64,000 nucleotides of DNA from Thiothrix sp. (GCF_028714775.1 NZ_JAQTLS010000005.1:161573-225572), one strand, 5' to 3'; shown: positions 18,501 to 26,888, counted from the stretch's first letter. A program made the numbers and translations. The notes: generated from the letters alone by a model not told the origin.

Positions 18501-18649
18501 TTTTCGGGCCGATGGCGGTAGCGATCATGGGTGGGTTGCTGGTGGCAACGGTGCTGACCTTGTTATTCCTGCCAGCGCTTTATACCGTGTGGTTTAAGCT
18601 GAGCAAAGGGAAGGATGCGTTTGTGAGTGAAACTCAAGCCAGCGGATAA
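15509..18649 (+). CDS. RND efflux pump inner-membrane subunit, third copy
   Basis: 1046-residue RND permease, translationally coupled (ATGA) to its adaptor. It begins WALRHRNFVLYLMILTL and carries the TM4 aspartate pair (LGLLVDDAIIAIEMMVVKM). In TM10 the position of the usual Lys reads Arg (SGMIMRNSVILLDQIE). It belongs to a subfamily different from the two paralogues upstream. Together with the TetR and adaptor it forms a complete regulator-adaptor-pump operon lacking only an outer-membrane factor. Its 3' end overlaps the convergent folK gene by 16 bp. Substrate unknown. Confidence 0.94.
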   Translation: MNGFNLSEWALRHRNFVLYLMILTLGLGIFGYGKLGQSEDPPFTFKVMLIQAYWPGATAQEVESQVTDRIEKTVLETDYVDVVRSFSRPGEANIFVIAKDNAPSSAMPDMFYDIHKRTENMERSLPQGVQGPFFNDEFGETYGNIFALTGDGFNFAQLRDAADDIRKELLRVKDVAKVLSIGEQDERIYIELSNTKLATLGFTVQQLVNVLQAQNSIAAVGAYNTASDRIYVRPQGAFTSLEDIRNLPINIGDRTLRLREVAEVKRGLVDPPHSTFRYQGQEALGIGVSMRKGGDIIALGKSLDEALVRIESQLPVGMELHRVNDQPSAVKRSVGEFLQTVFEAVVIVLAVSFISLGVRAGTVVALSIPLVLAATFFTMHLFGIGLHKISLGSLVLALGLLVDDAIIAIEMMVVKMEEGWDRVKAASFAYTTTAFPMLTGTLVTAAGFLPIATAQSSVGEYTRSIFEVVTIALVISWFAAVIVIPYLGFKLLPEHVSHDPSQEKEGYFAKLLKPLLDAQHHLAERFYRHFRHLIQACVNYPAIVILLTLATFIGSIMLFQLVQKQFFPDATRLELIVDLKLPEGSSLQATQAEVGKLEKYLNTQQDHIDNFVAYVGNGSPRFYLPLDQQLPAASFAQFVITTKSIPDREVLRTQLIDLLDNSGQFTLTRGRAVRLENGPPVGYPVQFRISGDDLWKLRELAEQVASAMRANPHLVNVHLDWNERSKAIRLKVDTAKAISLGVTQAALSQLLQSTLQGTPIGEFREQDQTIPILLRGTEGERDQLSRLAGLNVPTSTGKTVPLSQLANVEYAQEEGILWHRNRVRTITVRGDIYGKIQAPTVTEEVEARLGDIRKALPLGYRLETGGAVEESAKGNESIGAGFPLFIIVVLTLLMIQLQSFQRVIMVMLTAPFGLIGVAVFLLLFNQPFGFVAMLGTIALSGMIMRNSVILLDQIERNIEEGQVPREAVIDAAVRRFRPIMLTALAAILAMIPLSESVFFGPMAVAIMGGLLVATVLTLLFLPALYTVWFKLSKGKDAFVSETQASG

Positions 18650-19122
18650 AGGTCATCACACGCCAACGCCGCCAAACAATCCTGCAACTTGCGCCCATCC
18701 GCAAACACCTGATGCGGCGCAAGATCAGCCAATGGCAATAGCACAAACGAACGCTCGCAAATACCGGGATGCGGCACTAGCAAATCGACATCACGAATAA
18801 CGGCATCACCGTACAGCAACAAATCAAGGTCAAGGGTACGCGGCCCCCAACGCAAACTCGCATCACGCACCCGCCCGTGCGCCCGTTCCACCGTAAACAG
18901 GATTTGCAGCAAAGCATGGGGATCCAGCATGGTTTGTACACAAGCGACAGCATTCACATAATCCGGCTGGTCTTGCGGCCCCATCGGTTTGCTGGCGTAG
19001 AAACGGGAAACACCGCGCAATTCCACCCCTTCCGTGGCAGAGAGTTGCGCGATAGCAGAATGCAGGTTTGCCGCAGGGTCGCCGAGATTACTGCCTAATC
19101 CGACGTAGCAGATGGTATTCAT
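18634..19122 (-). CDS. folK: HPPK, folate biosynthesis pyrophosphokinase
   Basis: 162 residues of 6-hydroxymethyl-7,8-dihydropterin pyrophosphokinase, which transfers pyrophosphate from ATP to the pterin in folate synthesis. Landmarks are the start CYVGLGSNLGDP, the substrate-binding QPDYVNAVACVQT, and the signature RWGPRTLDLDLLLYG with the metal-binding aspartates. The start overlaps the pcnB stop (ATGA), the gene order seen in many gammaproteobacteria. Length is normal. Confidence 0.95.
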   Translation of the reverse strand: MNTICYVGLGSNLGDPAANLHSAIAQLSATEGVELRGVSRFYASKPMGPQDQPDYVNAVACVQTMLDPHALLQILFTVERAHGRVRDASLRWGPRTLDLDLLLYGDAVIRDVDLLVPHPGICERSFVLLPLADLAPHQVFADGRKLQDCLAALACDDLYPLA

Positions 19123-20417
19123 TCAGCAGACGGAGCCGCAGAAGTCGCTTTGGCGTTACTGCTCTTGCGCCGCTTTTTACGGCGGGGCGGGCCTTTCTTG
19201 CCGGGTGCATCTTTGCACAACTCCGGGCGCTCGTCTGGTGCGGCATGTTGGAAAGCTGTCCACCATTCGCAATCGCCTTCCACTTTTTCCCCGGATTGGG
19301 CACGCAGACAGAAGAAATCATAGGCAGCGCGGAAACGTGGGTGACTTACCAGCACGCTAGCACGGCGCAAATCGCGGAAACGGAAACGCCCTTGCAACGC
19401 CCATATTTCGCGGGTGATATTGCTGTAACGGCGCGGCACGGCGGTGAAATCCACCTGATCCTGCAAGGCTTCGGTAGCAGCTTGCTGGATCGCCTGATTT
19501 TCCGGCATTCCTTTGAGTTGCAGTTCTTCGGAAATGTAATTCACTTCAAACCACAGCAACACCGCATACAAAAACGCAGGCATGACCGACTTGCCTTCGG
19601 CAATGCGCTGGTCGGTGTTACGCAACGACAATTCCAGCATTCGGGCGAATGCGCCTGTGTCATCGTCAGCAATGCCTTCGTCGGTCAATGGCAAAACGTT
19701 TTTCAATAAATCGTATTTGCGCAATAACTGGAAGGTGTTCCAACCATCGCCGCTATGCAGCAACTTGATGATTTCGTCGAACAAACGCGCCGAAGAAACG
19801 CCATCCAACAGGATTCCCAAAGGCTGGACAAACGCCTCCGTGCTTGGCTCAATATCAAACCCCAATTTAGCGGCGAAACGGATGGCACGTAGCAAACGCA
19901 CCGGGTCTTCGCGGAAACGCTTTTCGGGGTCGCCAATCAGGCGAATTTTACCGTTACGCAGGTCATCCAAACCGCCGACAAAATCCAGCAGCTCGCCATT
20001 CGAGGGGTCATAAAATAAGGCATTAATGGTGAAATCACGCCGCCATACATCTTCTTCCAACGTGCCGTACACATTGTCGTGGATAATGCGGCCTTCGTCG
20101 TTAACTTTACCGCCATCATCGTTGTCATCGTGGGGAGCGCGGAAAGTTGCCACTTCCAAATAATCGCGCCCGTAATAAATGTGGGCAAGGCGGAAACGCC
20201 GACCAATCAGGCGGCAGGAGTTAAATAAGCGGCGAATTTCTTCGGGGCGGGCGCTGGTGGCAATGTCAAAATCTTTGGGGGTCTTGTCAAGCAGCAGGTC
20301 ACGGACGCACCCACCCACCAGATAGGCTTCATAGCCCGCCTTCTGTAGCCGACGGATAACATCCTTAGCTCGACCACATACTTTGTCAGGATGAATCTCA
20401 AGTTCCGTTTTAGACAC
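19119..20417 (-). CDS. pcnB: Poly(A) polymerase I
   Basis: 432 residues. PcnB adds poly(A) tails to RNA 3' ends and promotes decay. The nucleotidyltransferase head is clear (YLVGGCVRDLLL with the GG motif, KDFDIATSA with catalytic aspartates), followed by the RNA-binding region (RDFTINALFYDPSNGELLDF, DPEKRFREDPVRLLRAIRFA) and a basic C-terminal tail (KKGPPRRKKRRK) typical of bacterial poly(A) polymerase. PcnB and CCA-adding enzymes are related, but the basic tail and the folK neighbour favour PcnB. Translationally coupled to folK. Confidence 0.93.
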   Translation of the reverse strand: MSKTELEIHPDKVCGRAKDVIRRLQKAGYEAYLVGGCVRDLLLDKTPKDFDIATSARPEEIRRLFNSCRLIGRRFRLAHIYYGRDYLEVATFRAPHDDNDDGGKVNDEGRIIHDNVYGTLEEDVWRRDFTINALFYDPSNGELLDFVGGLDDLRNGKIRLIGDPEKRFREDPVRLLRAIRFAAKLGFDIEPSTEAFVQPLGILLDGVSSARLFDEIIKLLHSGDGWNTFQLLRKYDLLKNVLPLTDEGIADDDTGAFARMLELSLRNTDQRIAEGKSVMPAFLYAVLLWFEVNYISEELQLKGMPENQAIQQAATEALQDQVDFTAVPRRYSNITREIWALQGRFRFRDLRRASVLVSHPRFRAAYDFFCLRAQSGEKVEGDCEWWTAFQHAAPDERPELCKDAPGKKGPPRRKKRRKSSNAKATSAAPSAE

Positions 20418-20497
20418 AGCTAAATCACTACTCCCCGATGTGAAAGTGGTAATAATACCACTGCCAAAAGCATATACCTACCCTAACTGCAACTTTT

Positions 20498-20968
20498 TTA
20501 CAACACATGAAAGAGTGTTTTCGCCATGACGATGGCATTTTCCCGCCCCACCACGGCTGGGTAGTAGCCTTTGCGCAAACCGATCTCATTAAAACCAATG
20601 TTCATATACAAACGGATTGCTGAAAAATTAGACTGTCGCACTTCCAAAAAACACGTTTCCGCTTTCATGCCTTGCCCAATGCGCTCCAGCGTTTTCCACA
20701 GACGGCTGCCTAAACGCTTACCTTGGTCTTCCGGGCGGATGCAAATATTCAGCAGGTGCATTTCATCCAAGGAGAACATGACCGCTGCGTAACCGACCAT
20801 CTGGTTATTTTCTTCGTAAACCCAGCAAGAATAGCCGTGACGGAGGCAGTCGAGAAAAATGTTGCGTGTCCACGGGAAAGGAAAAGCCCGTTCTTCAATC
20901 GCCATTACTGCATCCATGTCCTCGGGGGTCATGGGGCGTAAGGGCAGGAAATCAGTGTCGTTCGGCAT
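20498..20968 (-). CDS. rimI: Ribosomal-protein S18-alanine N-acetyltransferase
   Basis: 156 residues of the GNAT fold, RimI type, which acetylates the N-terminal alanine of ribosomal protein S18. Landmarks are EERAFPFPWTRNIF, the beta-strand DEMHLLNICIRPEDQGKRLGSR with the acetyl-CoA loop, and LEVRQSNFSAIRLYMNIGF followed by RKGYYP. The ATG at 20968 is preferred over the TTG at 20977; either start overlaps the end of the upstream udg gene, so the two are coupled. Full length. Confidence 0.92.
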   Translation of the reverse strand: MPNDTDFLPLRPMTPEDMDAVMAIEERAFPFPWTRNIFLDCLRHGYSCWVYEENNQMVGYAAVMFSLDEMHLLNICIRPEDQGKRLGSRLWKTLERIGQGMKAETCFLEVRQSNFSAIRLYMNIGFNEIGLRKGYYPAVVGRENAIVMAKTLFHVL

Positions 20969-21761
20969 GGCGGGCAAATACTTCTAGGGCAAACTGCAAA
21001 TCCTGCCATGCCTTGCGTTTGTCGGCAGGCTGGCGCAGCAAGTAAGCAGGGTGATAGGTGACGATGACTGGCGTTTGGCTCAACGGGGCTCGGTGTTCCT
21101 GACCACGCAGACGAGCCAACGGCGCTTGGGTATGCAACAGGTTTTGTGCAGCAATGCGCCCCACCACCAGAATCAGTGTGGGGTTAACCAGCTCAATTTG
21201 GCGCTCCAAATAAGCGCGGCAATTGGCGGCTTCTTCGGGTTTGGGGTCACGGTTGTTGGGCGGGCGGCATTTCAACACATTAGCGATGTAAACCGACTCA
21301 CGCGGCAAACCGATGGCACTTAACATATTGTTGAGCAATTGCCCTGCCTTACCGACAAAAGGCTCGCCCCGGCGGTCTTCATCTGCACCGGGGGCTTCGC
21401 CAATGATCATCCAGCGGGCTTGCGGGTCGCCAACGCCGAATACCGCTTGCTTGCGGGTTTTGCTGATGTCGCAACGGGTGCAAGCTAGGACAGTGGCGCG
21501 GAGGTCTTGCCAAGAAAGAGTGGAGCAATCGGAAACACGTTCCCCCGACTGCACCGAAGAAACTCCTCCCGACCTCCCATTGTCAGGGGAGGAGAAAGGA
21601 ACCACCTCCGCTCTTGCCCTCTCCCCTGATAAGGGGAGGGTTGGGGAGGGGTTTTCTTCCGGGAAAACTGGGACAACTTCGGCAGCAACAACAGCAAGCT
21701 TCGGCTTCCACACCGGAATCCCCATCGCCTGCATGTAACGCTGACGCCGTTGCGCATCCAC
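20952..21761 (-). CDS. Uracil-DNA glycosylase, family 4, with repeat-derived insertion
   Basis: 269 residues, GTG start, 6 bp after leuA. Family 4 enzymes remove uracil from DNA and hold a 4Fe-4S cluster. Visible are the cluster cysteines (LACTRCDISKTR and CRAYLE), the uracil pocket GEAPGADEDRRGEPFVGKAGQLL, LVVGRIAAQNLL and the catalytic HPAYLLR. An N-terminal arm of about 20 residues (often found as a DNA-polymerase-associated tail) is separated from the core by a low-complexity stretch, about residues 37-75, encoded by two inverted palindromic repeats. The insertion keeps the frame and all catalytic motifs, so the enzyme is probably active. Confidence 0.9.
   Translation of the reverse strand: MDAQRRQRYMQAMGIPVWKPKLAVVAAEVVPVFPEENPSPTLPLSGERARAEVVPFSSPDNGRSGGVSSVQSGERVSDCSTLSWQDLRATVLACTRCDISKTRKQAVFGVGDPQARWMIIGEAPGADEDRRGEPFVGKAGQLLNNMLSAIGLPRESVYIANVLKCRPPNNRDPKPEEAANCRAYLERQIELVNPTLILVVGRIAAQNLLHTQAPLARLRGQEHRAPLSQTPVIVTYHPAYLLRQPADKRKAWQDLQFALEVFARHAERH
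21537..21662. repeat. Inverted pair of dispersed palindromic repeats inside udg
   Basis: Copy A (21617-21662, CTCCCCTGATAAGGGGAGGG then TTGGGGAGGGGTTTTC) and copy B on the other strand (about 21557-21599, CCTCCCCTGACAATGGGAGG then TCGGGAGGAGTTTCTTC) match the intergenic copy at 4485-4536. They face each other across about 18 bp and could fold into one long hairpin. They code for the low-complexity linker of the glycosylase. Confidence 0.85.
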
Positions 21762-21767
21762 TGGTGC

Positions 21768-23318
21768 TTACACCCCGTCGTGCTGGTGCGGGTGCGCCCG
21801 TTGGTTCTGGCTAACCAGCTTGTTCCATGCCTCCACGTAAGCCTTGGCGGAAGCAATCACGATGTCAGTGTCTGCGCCGTGCCCGTGAATGATGCGCCCT
21901 GCTTTTTCCAAACGCACCGTTACTTCGCCCTGCGCATCCGTGCCGCTGGTGATGTTGTTGACGGAATACAGCGCAAGGTTAGCCGTTTCACCCACGATAA
22001 TTTCAATCGCTTTGTAAACGGCATCAACCGGGCCACCACCAACCGCTTCGGCAGTCTGCTCCACGCCGTTGGCTTTCAAGGTCACGGTCGCATGGGGCGC
22101 TTCGCCTGTGGAGGAACACACGTGGGATGAAACCAGTTCGTAGGCTGCATCTTCCTGTGCGGAACGCGCATCCATCATCAGCACCATCAAGTCTTCGTCG
22201 AAAATGTCGTGCTTGCGGTCAGCCAAATCCTTGAAGCGCGAAAACGCGGCATTGAGTTCCTCTTCCGAGGCCAATTCGATACCCAAATCCTGCAAGCGGG
22301 TTTTCAAGGCATTACGCCCGGAATGCTTACCGAGCACAATTTTGTTGTCCGACCAGCCCACATCTTGCGCCCGCATGATTTCGTAGGTTTCACGGTGTTT
22401 TAAGACGCCATCTTGGTGGATGCCGGATTCGTGCGCGAAAGCATTCGCCCCGACAATCGCCTTATTCGGCTGCACCGGGAAGCCGGTAACGTTGGAAACC
22501 AAACGCGAAGTCGGCACGATGTGGGTCGCGTCAATGCGGGTTTCAACCGGGAATACGTCAGCGCGGGTGCGTACTGCCATGACCACTTCTTCCAAAGAAG
22601 CGTTACCGGCACGTTCGCCCAAGCCGTTGATGGTACATTCCACCTGCCGTGCGCCTTGCATCACCGCTGCGAGGGAATTCCCTACCGCCAAGCCCAAGTC
22701 ATTGTGGCAATGCACGGAGAAGACGGCTTTGTCCGCATTTGGGATCGTTTGGATCAAGCGACCGACCATATCGCCGAAAACGGAAGGAATCTGGTAGCCG
22801 ACCGTATCAGGGATATTGATAGTCCGCGCCCCCGCCACAATCGCCGCTTCGATTACCCGGCAGAGGAAATCAAACTCGGAACGCCCCGCATCTTCGCAAG
22901 AAAATTCCACATCATCGGTGTAATTCCGCGCACGCTTGACTGCATGTACCGCCTGTTCCACCACTTGATCCGGCGACATGCGCAACTTGTTCAGCATGTG
23001 GATCGGGGAAGTGGCGATGAAAGTGTGGATACGCCCGGAATTGGCGAATTTGATCGCTTCCGCTGCGCGGTCAATGTCCTTATCCAAAGCACGCGCAAGG
23101 CCGCACACCGTACTGTCCTTGACGATACTCGCAATGGCTTTGACCGACTCAAAATCGCCGGGGCTGGCAATTGGGAAGCCCGCTTCGATAACATCCACGC
23201 GCATTTTTTCCAGCATCAACGCAATACGGATTTTCTCTTCCTGCGTCATGGATGCGCCGGGGCTTTGCTCGCCGTCACGCAAGGTCGTATCGAATATAAT
23301 TAAACGCTCTTTTGACAT
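21768..23318 (-). CDS. leuA: 2-isopropylmalate synthase
   Basis: 516 residues. Condenses acetyl-CoA with 2-ketoisovalerate in the first committed step of leucine synthesis. The TIM-barrel signature is at the start ([19 protein letters not shown]), with the metal-binding [12 protein letters not shown] and the active-site segment [18 protein letters not shown]. The C-terminal regulatory domain (about 390-510) for leucine feedback is present. Length equals that of the long LeuA type. It heads a same-strand run leuA-udg-rimI-pcnB-folK. The 200 bp upstream hold an imperfect GC-rich inverted repeat near 23402-23443 but no clear leader peptide. Confidence 0.96.
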   Translation of the reverse strand: MSKERLIIFDTTLRDGEQSPGASMTQEEKIRIALMLEKMRVDVIEAGFPIASPGDFESVKAIASIVKDSTVCGLARALDKDIDRAAEAIKFANSGRIHTFIATSPIHMLNKLRMSPDQVVEQAVHAVKRARNYTDDVEFSCEDAGRSEFDFLCRVIEAAIVAGARTINIPDTVGYQIPSVFGDMVGRLIQTIPNADKAVFSVHCHNDLGLAVGNSLAAVMQGARQVECTINGLGERAGNASLEEVVMAVRTRADVFPVETRIDATHIVPTSRLVSNVTGFPVQPNKAIVGANAFAHESGIHQDGVLKHRETYEIMRAQDVGWSDNKIVLGKHSGRNALKTRLQDLGIELASEEELNAAFSRFKDLADRKHDIFDEDLMVLMMDARSAQEDAAYELVSSHVCSSTGEAPHATVTLKANGVEQTAEAVGGGPVDAVYKAIEIIVGETANLALYSVNNITSGTDAQGEVTVRLEKAGRIIHGHGADTDIVIASAKAYVEAWNKLVSQNQRAHPHQHDGV

Positions 23319-23518
23319 GATGTTGCTCCAAACCGCCGCCTGTACATAGCTTGGTTGACAGGCAGTGTATCAATCTAAAATGGGGGTAATGATAGCGCGT
23401 GTTGCCCCGCCGGGCATGAGAATTTATGCCGCCCAGCAGGGCAGTCGAAAGAGGGGCAGGAGCAGCGTGTAGCGACGTGTATTCATAGTGCCGACGCTAC
23501 ACCAAAGCTGCGGGGAGA

Positions 23519-24439
23519 TCAAGCATTTGCAACGTCGAAAGGAAATGCGCGCCGTGCCGCTGCCAACTCCTGCTGGGTTTGGATGCGGGTCAAAGCCACA
23601 TCACGCTGCACCATTTCCAGCGCCAGTTCTTTGGCGATCTGGATTTCCTCCAACTCCTGCTCAGCCTTCGCATCCGCTTCTGCCTTAAAACGGATATGCT
23701 GCAAGCGGGCGACAAACTCTTTCCGCTCCCACTCCATACGCTGGATAGCCACATCGAAATCGTGCCGTTTGCTGGACAACACGTCCTCACGCTGCTGGAC
23801 ACGACGTTGTTTGCTATAACTCAAACGGGTCTGTTCCAACAACGCCAAGCCTTTCACATCCAAGCAATTTTTGGGGTCGTAAAAATCCGGGGCAGTTTGC
23901 TGCAATTGCACAAGGGAAAGGGATACCAACTCCAGCCCATACTTCGCCAACGAAGTGCTGATGTCCCGTGCAATATGGTCGGTAAAGGCGGAACGCTGCT
24001 GGTGCAGTGTTTCTAATTCCCTGCCCGCCACAAGCGTTTCTACCAGTGCCTTAAAATCGGTGTCACGCCATTGTTGCACATGCGCGTATTGCAAACCCGC
24101 TTGCCCAAAAGTACGCGCCGCTGTAAGGATTGCCCCCTCCTGTGCCGCCAAGCGTATGCTGGCAACCAAGGTAATATCCACCCGCAACAAGTCCTGGGTA
24201 CGTAACGCTGCTGTCCCCATTGCCGCCAACTCAACACTGTAGGTTTGCAAACTGAAAGCAGTGATGTGCTGGATACCGGGAATAACAAAAGCCCCTTGTT
24301 TCAACAATACTTTTTGCCCACCCCAACCAGAGCGCACGTAAGCCATCCCCGTTGGAACCCGGATATACATGAGATACAACAATCCCACTACGCCAGTAAG
24401 CAAGCCCAACAGTAGCCCCGGATAAATGAAATTCCCCAT
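23519..24439 (-). CDS. SPFH/flotillin-like membrane protein
   Basis: 306 residues. One N-terminal TM helix (YPGLLLGLLTGVVGLLYLMY) is followed by an SPFH/band-7-like region (about 30-190: VRSGWGGQKVLLKQGAFVIPG, LRTQDLLRVDITLVASIRL, ISTSLAKYGLELVSLSLVQL) and a long charged coiled coil to the end. This is the architecture of flotillin/YqiK-type scaffolds of membrane microdomains, but shorter than typical flotillins. It is cotranscribed with the small XRE regulator 9 bp upstream. The role is unknown; partners of such proteins often lie next to them, but here only the regulator does. Confidence 0.72.
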   Translation of the reverse strand: MGNFIYPGLLLGLLTGVVGLLYLMYIRVPTGMAYVRSGWGGQKVLLKQGAFVIPGIQHITAFSLQTYSVELAAMGTAALRTQDLLRVDITLVASIRLAAQEGAILTAARTFGQAGLQYAHVQQWRDTDFKALVETLVAGRELETLHQQRSAFTDHIARDISTSLAKYGLELVSLSLVQLQQTAPDFYDPKNCLDVKGLALLEQTRLSYSKQRRVQQREDVLSSKRHDFDVAIQRMEWERKEFVARLQHIRFKAEADAKAEQELEEIQIAKELALEMVQRDVALTRIQTQQELAAARRAFPFDVANA

Positions 24440-24448
24440 TGTTTCGCC

Positions 24449-24691
24449 CTACCCCATCACACTGCCGGACACACGCCCTTCAAAATACACATCAAGCAAC
24501 TGCAAGGGCAGCACACCCAACACCTCGGCGATACTGATTATGGTCGACAAGCGGACTTCCTTGATGTCTGCATTCAGCAGGTTGTACCACGTCTGGCGGG
24601 ATATTTTGGCGCGTTTCGCCACGTCGATGTTGGAAAGCCCCTGTTTTCGCATTTGTTGGAGCAAGAAGGCAGAAAGTGCCTGAGCTGACAT
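24449..24691 (-). CDS. XRE/Cro-type helix-turn-helix regulator
   Basis: 80 residues, almost all one Cro/C1-type helix-turn-helix (LSNIDVAKRAKISRQTWYNL, then LSTIISIAEVLGVLPLQLL). It probably controls its own operon with the SPFH gene. An inverted repeat TGTCCA-N6-TGGACA in the divergent intergenic region is a candidate operator and could also influence the exported-protein locus starting at 24872. Confidence 0.82.
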   Translation of the reverse strand: MSAQALSAFLLQQMRKQGLSNIDVAKRAKISRQTWYNLLNADIKEVRLSTIISIAEVLGVLPLQLLDVYFEGRVSGSVMG

Positions 24692-24758
24692 GATTGTTCC
24701 CCCTGATTCTTGTTATTGGCATATTTTTATCACACTTCGCGAACAAAAACACACCAAT

Positions 24759-24776
24759 TGTCCAACAAGCTGGACA
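24759..24776. promoter_or_regulatory. Inverted repeat in divergent XRE/exported-protein intergenic region
   Basis: TGTCCA-ACAAGC-TGGACA, followed closely by the related half-sites ACACAATGTTGTGTACAAT. It lies 68 bp before the XRE start and 96 bp before the ATG at 24872. Candidate binding site for the XRE protein; inference only. Confidence 0.4.
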
Positions 24777-24871
24777 CAATGTTGTGTACAATCTGCACAG
24801 GGCTGAAACAACATACCTGCTCACAACGAAAATAACTTGAACAACTCAATAAGAAATAAAGGGCGCATTCC

Positions 24872-25447
24872 ATGAAAAAGAAACTACTTGTCCTCTCCCT
24901 CGCAGCCATCCTCGCTGCACCTGCCGCGTTCGCCTTATACGATGGCAGTACAGACCTAAATACCGGCACTGCCGATGATGCAGCAGACAAGCAAAATGTC
25001 AAAATTATCGTCCCGGAAGTAGCACTGCTACAGGTTGCAGACGCTGACGTGAACATAACCATGCCTGCGCCAGTAAATGCTGGTGAAGGTTTCAAAGTCA
25101 CAAGTAATCAGACATCCAGTGCGCAATTACTCAAAATCAGCTCAAACAGCGAAGCCGGTGTCACCACAGGAGACCGCAAACTAACCGCAAGCATCGCAAC
25201 AGAGCTACCTAGTCATTGGAAGTTGACTGTTGCCCCGAGCACAACTGTTGGCACACTAAATACATTAGCATTTACTGATTCAGTGAAATCTATTGATATA
25301 ATCACAGCTATATTGAACAAAAGAGATGCTAGTGGAACCATCACATATACATTTGGCCCGGAAACTGATGGGGACATGATGGCATTTTCTGCGGCGGATG
25401 ACGCTGCCAAAACCATTGAGATTACTTACACACTATCCGACGTGTAA
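24872..25447 (+). CDS. Small exported protein A of the usher-like locus
   Basis: 191 residues with a clear signal peptide (KKLLVLSLAAILAAPAAFA). The mature part looks all-beta and shares a pattern with the proteins at 29729 and 30299: an IVPEVALLQV strand, a PAPVNAGEGF segment, SS/SN-rich strands (LLKISSNSEAG) and an ITYTLSDV end. No cysteine pair. I do not recognise a family; size, export and position before chaperone- and usher-like genes suggest a fibre subunit. A GC-rich inverted repeat follows the gene and could set its level apart from the genes after it. Confidence 0.62.
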   Translation: MKKKLLVLSLAAILAAPAAFALYDGSTDLNTGTADDAADKQNVKIIVPEVALLQVADADVNITMPAPVNAGEGFKVTSNQTSSAQLLKISSNSEAGVTTGDRKLTASIATELPSHWKLTVAPSTTVGTLNTLAFTDSVKSIDIITAILNKRDASGTITYTFGPETDGDMMAFSAADDAAKTIEITYTLSDV

Positions 25448-25461
25448 GCAAAACATCCAGT

Positions 25462-25478
25462 CCGGGTGCAATGCCCGG
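25462..25478 (+). terminator. Weak inverted repeat after exported protein A
   Basis: CCGGG-N7-CCCGG followed by GCTTTCT. Too weak for a full terminator, but placed where a partial terminator would raise the first gene over the rest of the operon, as in many pilus operons. Confidence 0.3.
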
Positions 25479-25515
25479 GCTTTCTGGGGATTTCGGAGCT
25501 AATGGGGTAAACATC

Positions 25516-26007
25516 ATGCGATTATGGCAACAGGCATTGTTCAGCGTTGTGCTGGCGGGTGTATTCGTAACGGCACAAGCTGCTGATATTACTGTAACTG
25601 ACTGGTCGTACACTTTCACGGATGACATTACCAATGCTGGCACCTACTACGACAAAACGTTGGACAGCCCCAGCAATGCAAGCACTATCAGCGTCCAGAA
25701 TCTGGGTGGCAGCCTTACTTATTGGAAGGTTCAAGCAAAACGCTCAAACAGCAACAATAATGGCTTAAACATTCACATCACCCGCACAGGTGCAGGCAGT
25801 GGTAACGGCACAATCAGCGGCAACAGCATCATCCTTTTGGACGAATCGTTCAAAACCATTTTCTGCGGTTCCGGTACTGGCAACCGTACAGACATACCAT
25901 TGCAATTTCAGCTAACCAACCTAGGTGTCGAAGATGGCTACGGTACACCACTCCGCCTACCAATTGATTACAAAATAATCACAAGTACAACTGAAGACTG
26001 CACATAA
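25516..26007 (+). CDS. Small exported protein B of the usher-like locus
   Basis: 163 residues. The start at 25516 is chosen because a signal peptide begins there (LWQQALFSVVLAGVFVTAQA); the track start is 15 codons upstream. The mature protein is Ser/Asn/Gly/Thr-rich and looks beta-stranded (DITVTDWSYTFTDDI, GGSLTYWKVQAKRS, IPLQFQLTNLG), with a possible disulphide (IFCGSG and the terminal EDCT). It does not share the NAG and SSN motifs of proteins A, C and D, so it may be a tip or adaptor component. No known family recognised. Confidence 0.58.
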   Translation: MRLWQQALFSVVLAGVFVTAQAADITVTDWSYTFTDDITNAGTYYDKTLDSPSNASTISVQNLGGSLTYWKVQAKRSNSNNNGLNIHITRTGAGSGNGTISGNSIILLDESFKTIFCGSGTGNRTDIPLQFQLTNLGVEDGYGTPLRLPIDYKIITSTTEDCT

Positions 26008-26032
26008 TTTCATATAAACAGGGGCTTACACT

Positions 26033-26857
26033 ATGAAACACACCTTCCTGAAATGCGTGGCTCTCGCTATTCCATGCCTATTCTTTAACCCAGCACAAGC
26101 CGCCGTCATGCTCTCTGGCGGATTGACGCATGAATACAACGTCAACCCCGGCAGCACCGTCAGCGGTGTACTGGAACTCAAAAATACTGGCAATGAAGCT
26201 GCTGAAGTCAAAATTTATCAAGAAGATGTTAAAGTCAATGCGGCGGGCAGTACGGAATACACCCCCGGCAACGGTAGCCATGCACGTTCCAACGCCAACT
26301 GGATTAACCTTGGCACTGACCGTGTAACACTTGCCCCCGGCGCAAGCCAAAGCGTCCCTTATACCCTGCAAGTCCCCGGCGGCAACCTGCAAGGCTCGTA
26401 TTGGAGCATGTTGATGCTCGAACCTGTTTCTAACAGCTCCCGCGAATCACAGCTTGCCCCACAAACAGAGAAACCCGGCCTGACCATCCACCAAAAAGTC
26501 CGCTATGCCGTACAAGTCCTCGCCAACGTGGGCAACCAAGGTGCTGCCAACCTGAAATTTGAAGCCCCGCAAGTCACGAAAGATAGACAGGGCGGACGCG
26601 CTTTCCATGTTGCCATCGCCAACACAGGTAATCGTCACAGCCGCCCCAAAGTCTGGCTGGACGTGTTCGGTGCGGACGGCAGCAACGTTGGCAAATTCAG
26701 TGCTGAAACACACGGCTTATACGCGGGTGAACGCGAAATGTTCAGCATCAACCTCAGCGACTTATCCCCCGGTAATTACAAAGCATTACTCGCCGCAGAA
26801 GACAATAACAACGGACAAATGTTTGGCTCCGATATAAACCTGACCATCAAGCCATAG
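26033..26857 (+). CDS. Periplasmic chaperone-like Ig-fold protein
   Basis: 274 residues with a signal peptide (CLFFNPAQAA) and two beta-sandwich-like halves. The first resembles PapD- or DUF916-like domains (YNVNPGSTVSGVLELKNTGN, WINLGTDRVTLAPGASQSVP, QGSYWSMLMLEP). The second repeats a strand pattern (FHVAIANTGNRHSRPKVWLD, LSPGNYKALLAAEDNNNGQ). It lies between the small exported proteins and the large outer-membrane-like protein, where a subunit chaperone is expected. The role rests on context and a loose fold resemblance. Confidence 0.55.
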   Translation: MKHTFLKCVALAIPCLFFNPAQAAVMLSGGLTHEYNVNPGSTVSGVLELKNTGNEAAEVKIYQEDVKVNAAGSTEYTPGNGSHARSNANWINLGTDRVTLAPGASQSVPYTLQVPGGNLQGSYWSMLMLEPVSNSSRESQLAPQTEKPGLTIHQKVRYAVQVLANVGNQGAANLKFEAPQVTKDRQGGRAFHVAIANTGNRHSRPKVWLDVFGADGSNVGKFSAETHGLYAGEREMFSINLSDLSPGNYKALLAAEDNNNGQMFGSDINLTIKP

Positions 26858-26888
26858 TTTGTTCCAGCAACGGCATCTTGAAGGGGCA

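Noticed and set aside
22413-23303. 296-residue plus-strand ORF opposite leuA
   Set aside because: Antisense shadow; leuA motifs are on the other strand.
23402-23443. Attenuator before leuA
   Set aside because: There is an imperfect GC-rich inverted repeat, but no leucine-rich leader peptide and no T-tract in the right direction.
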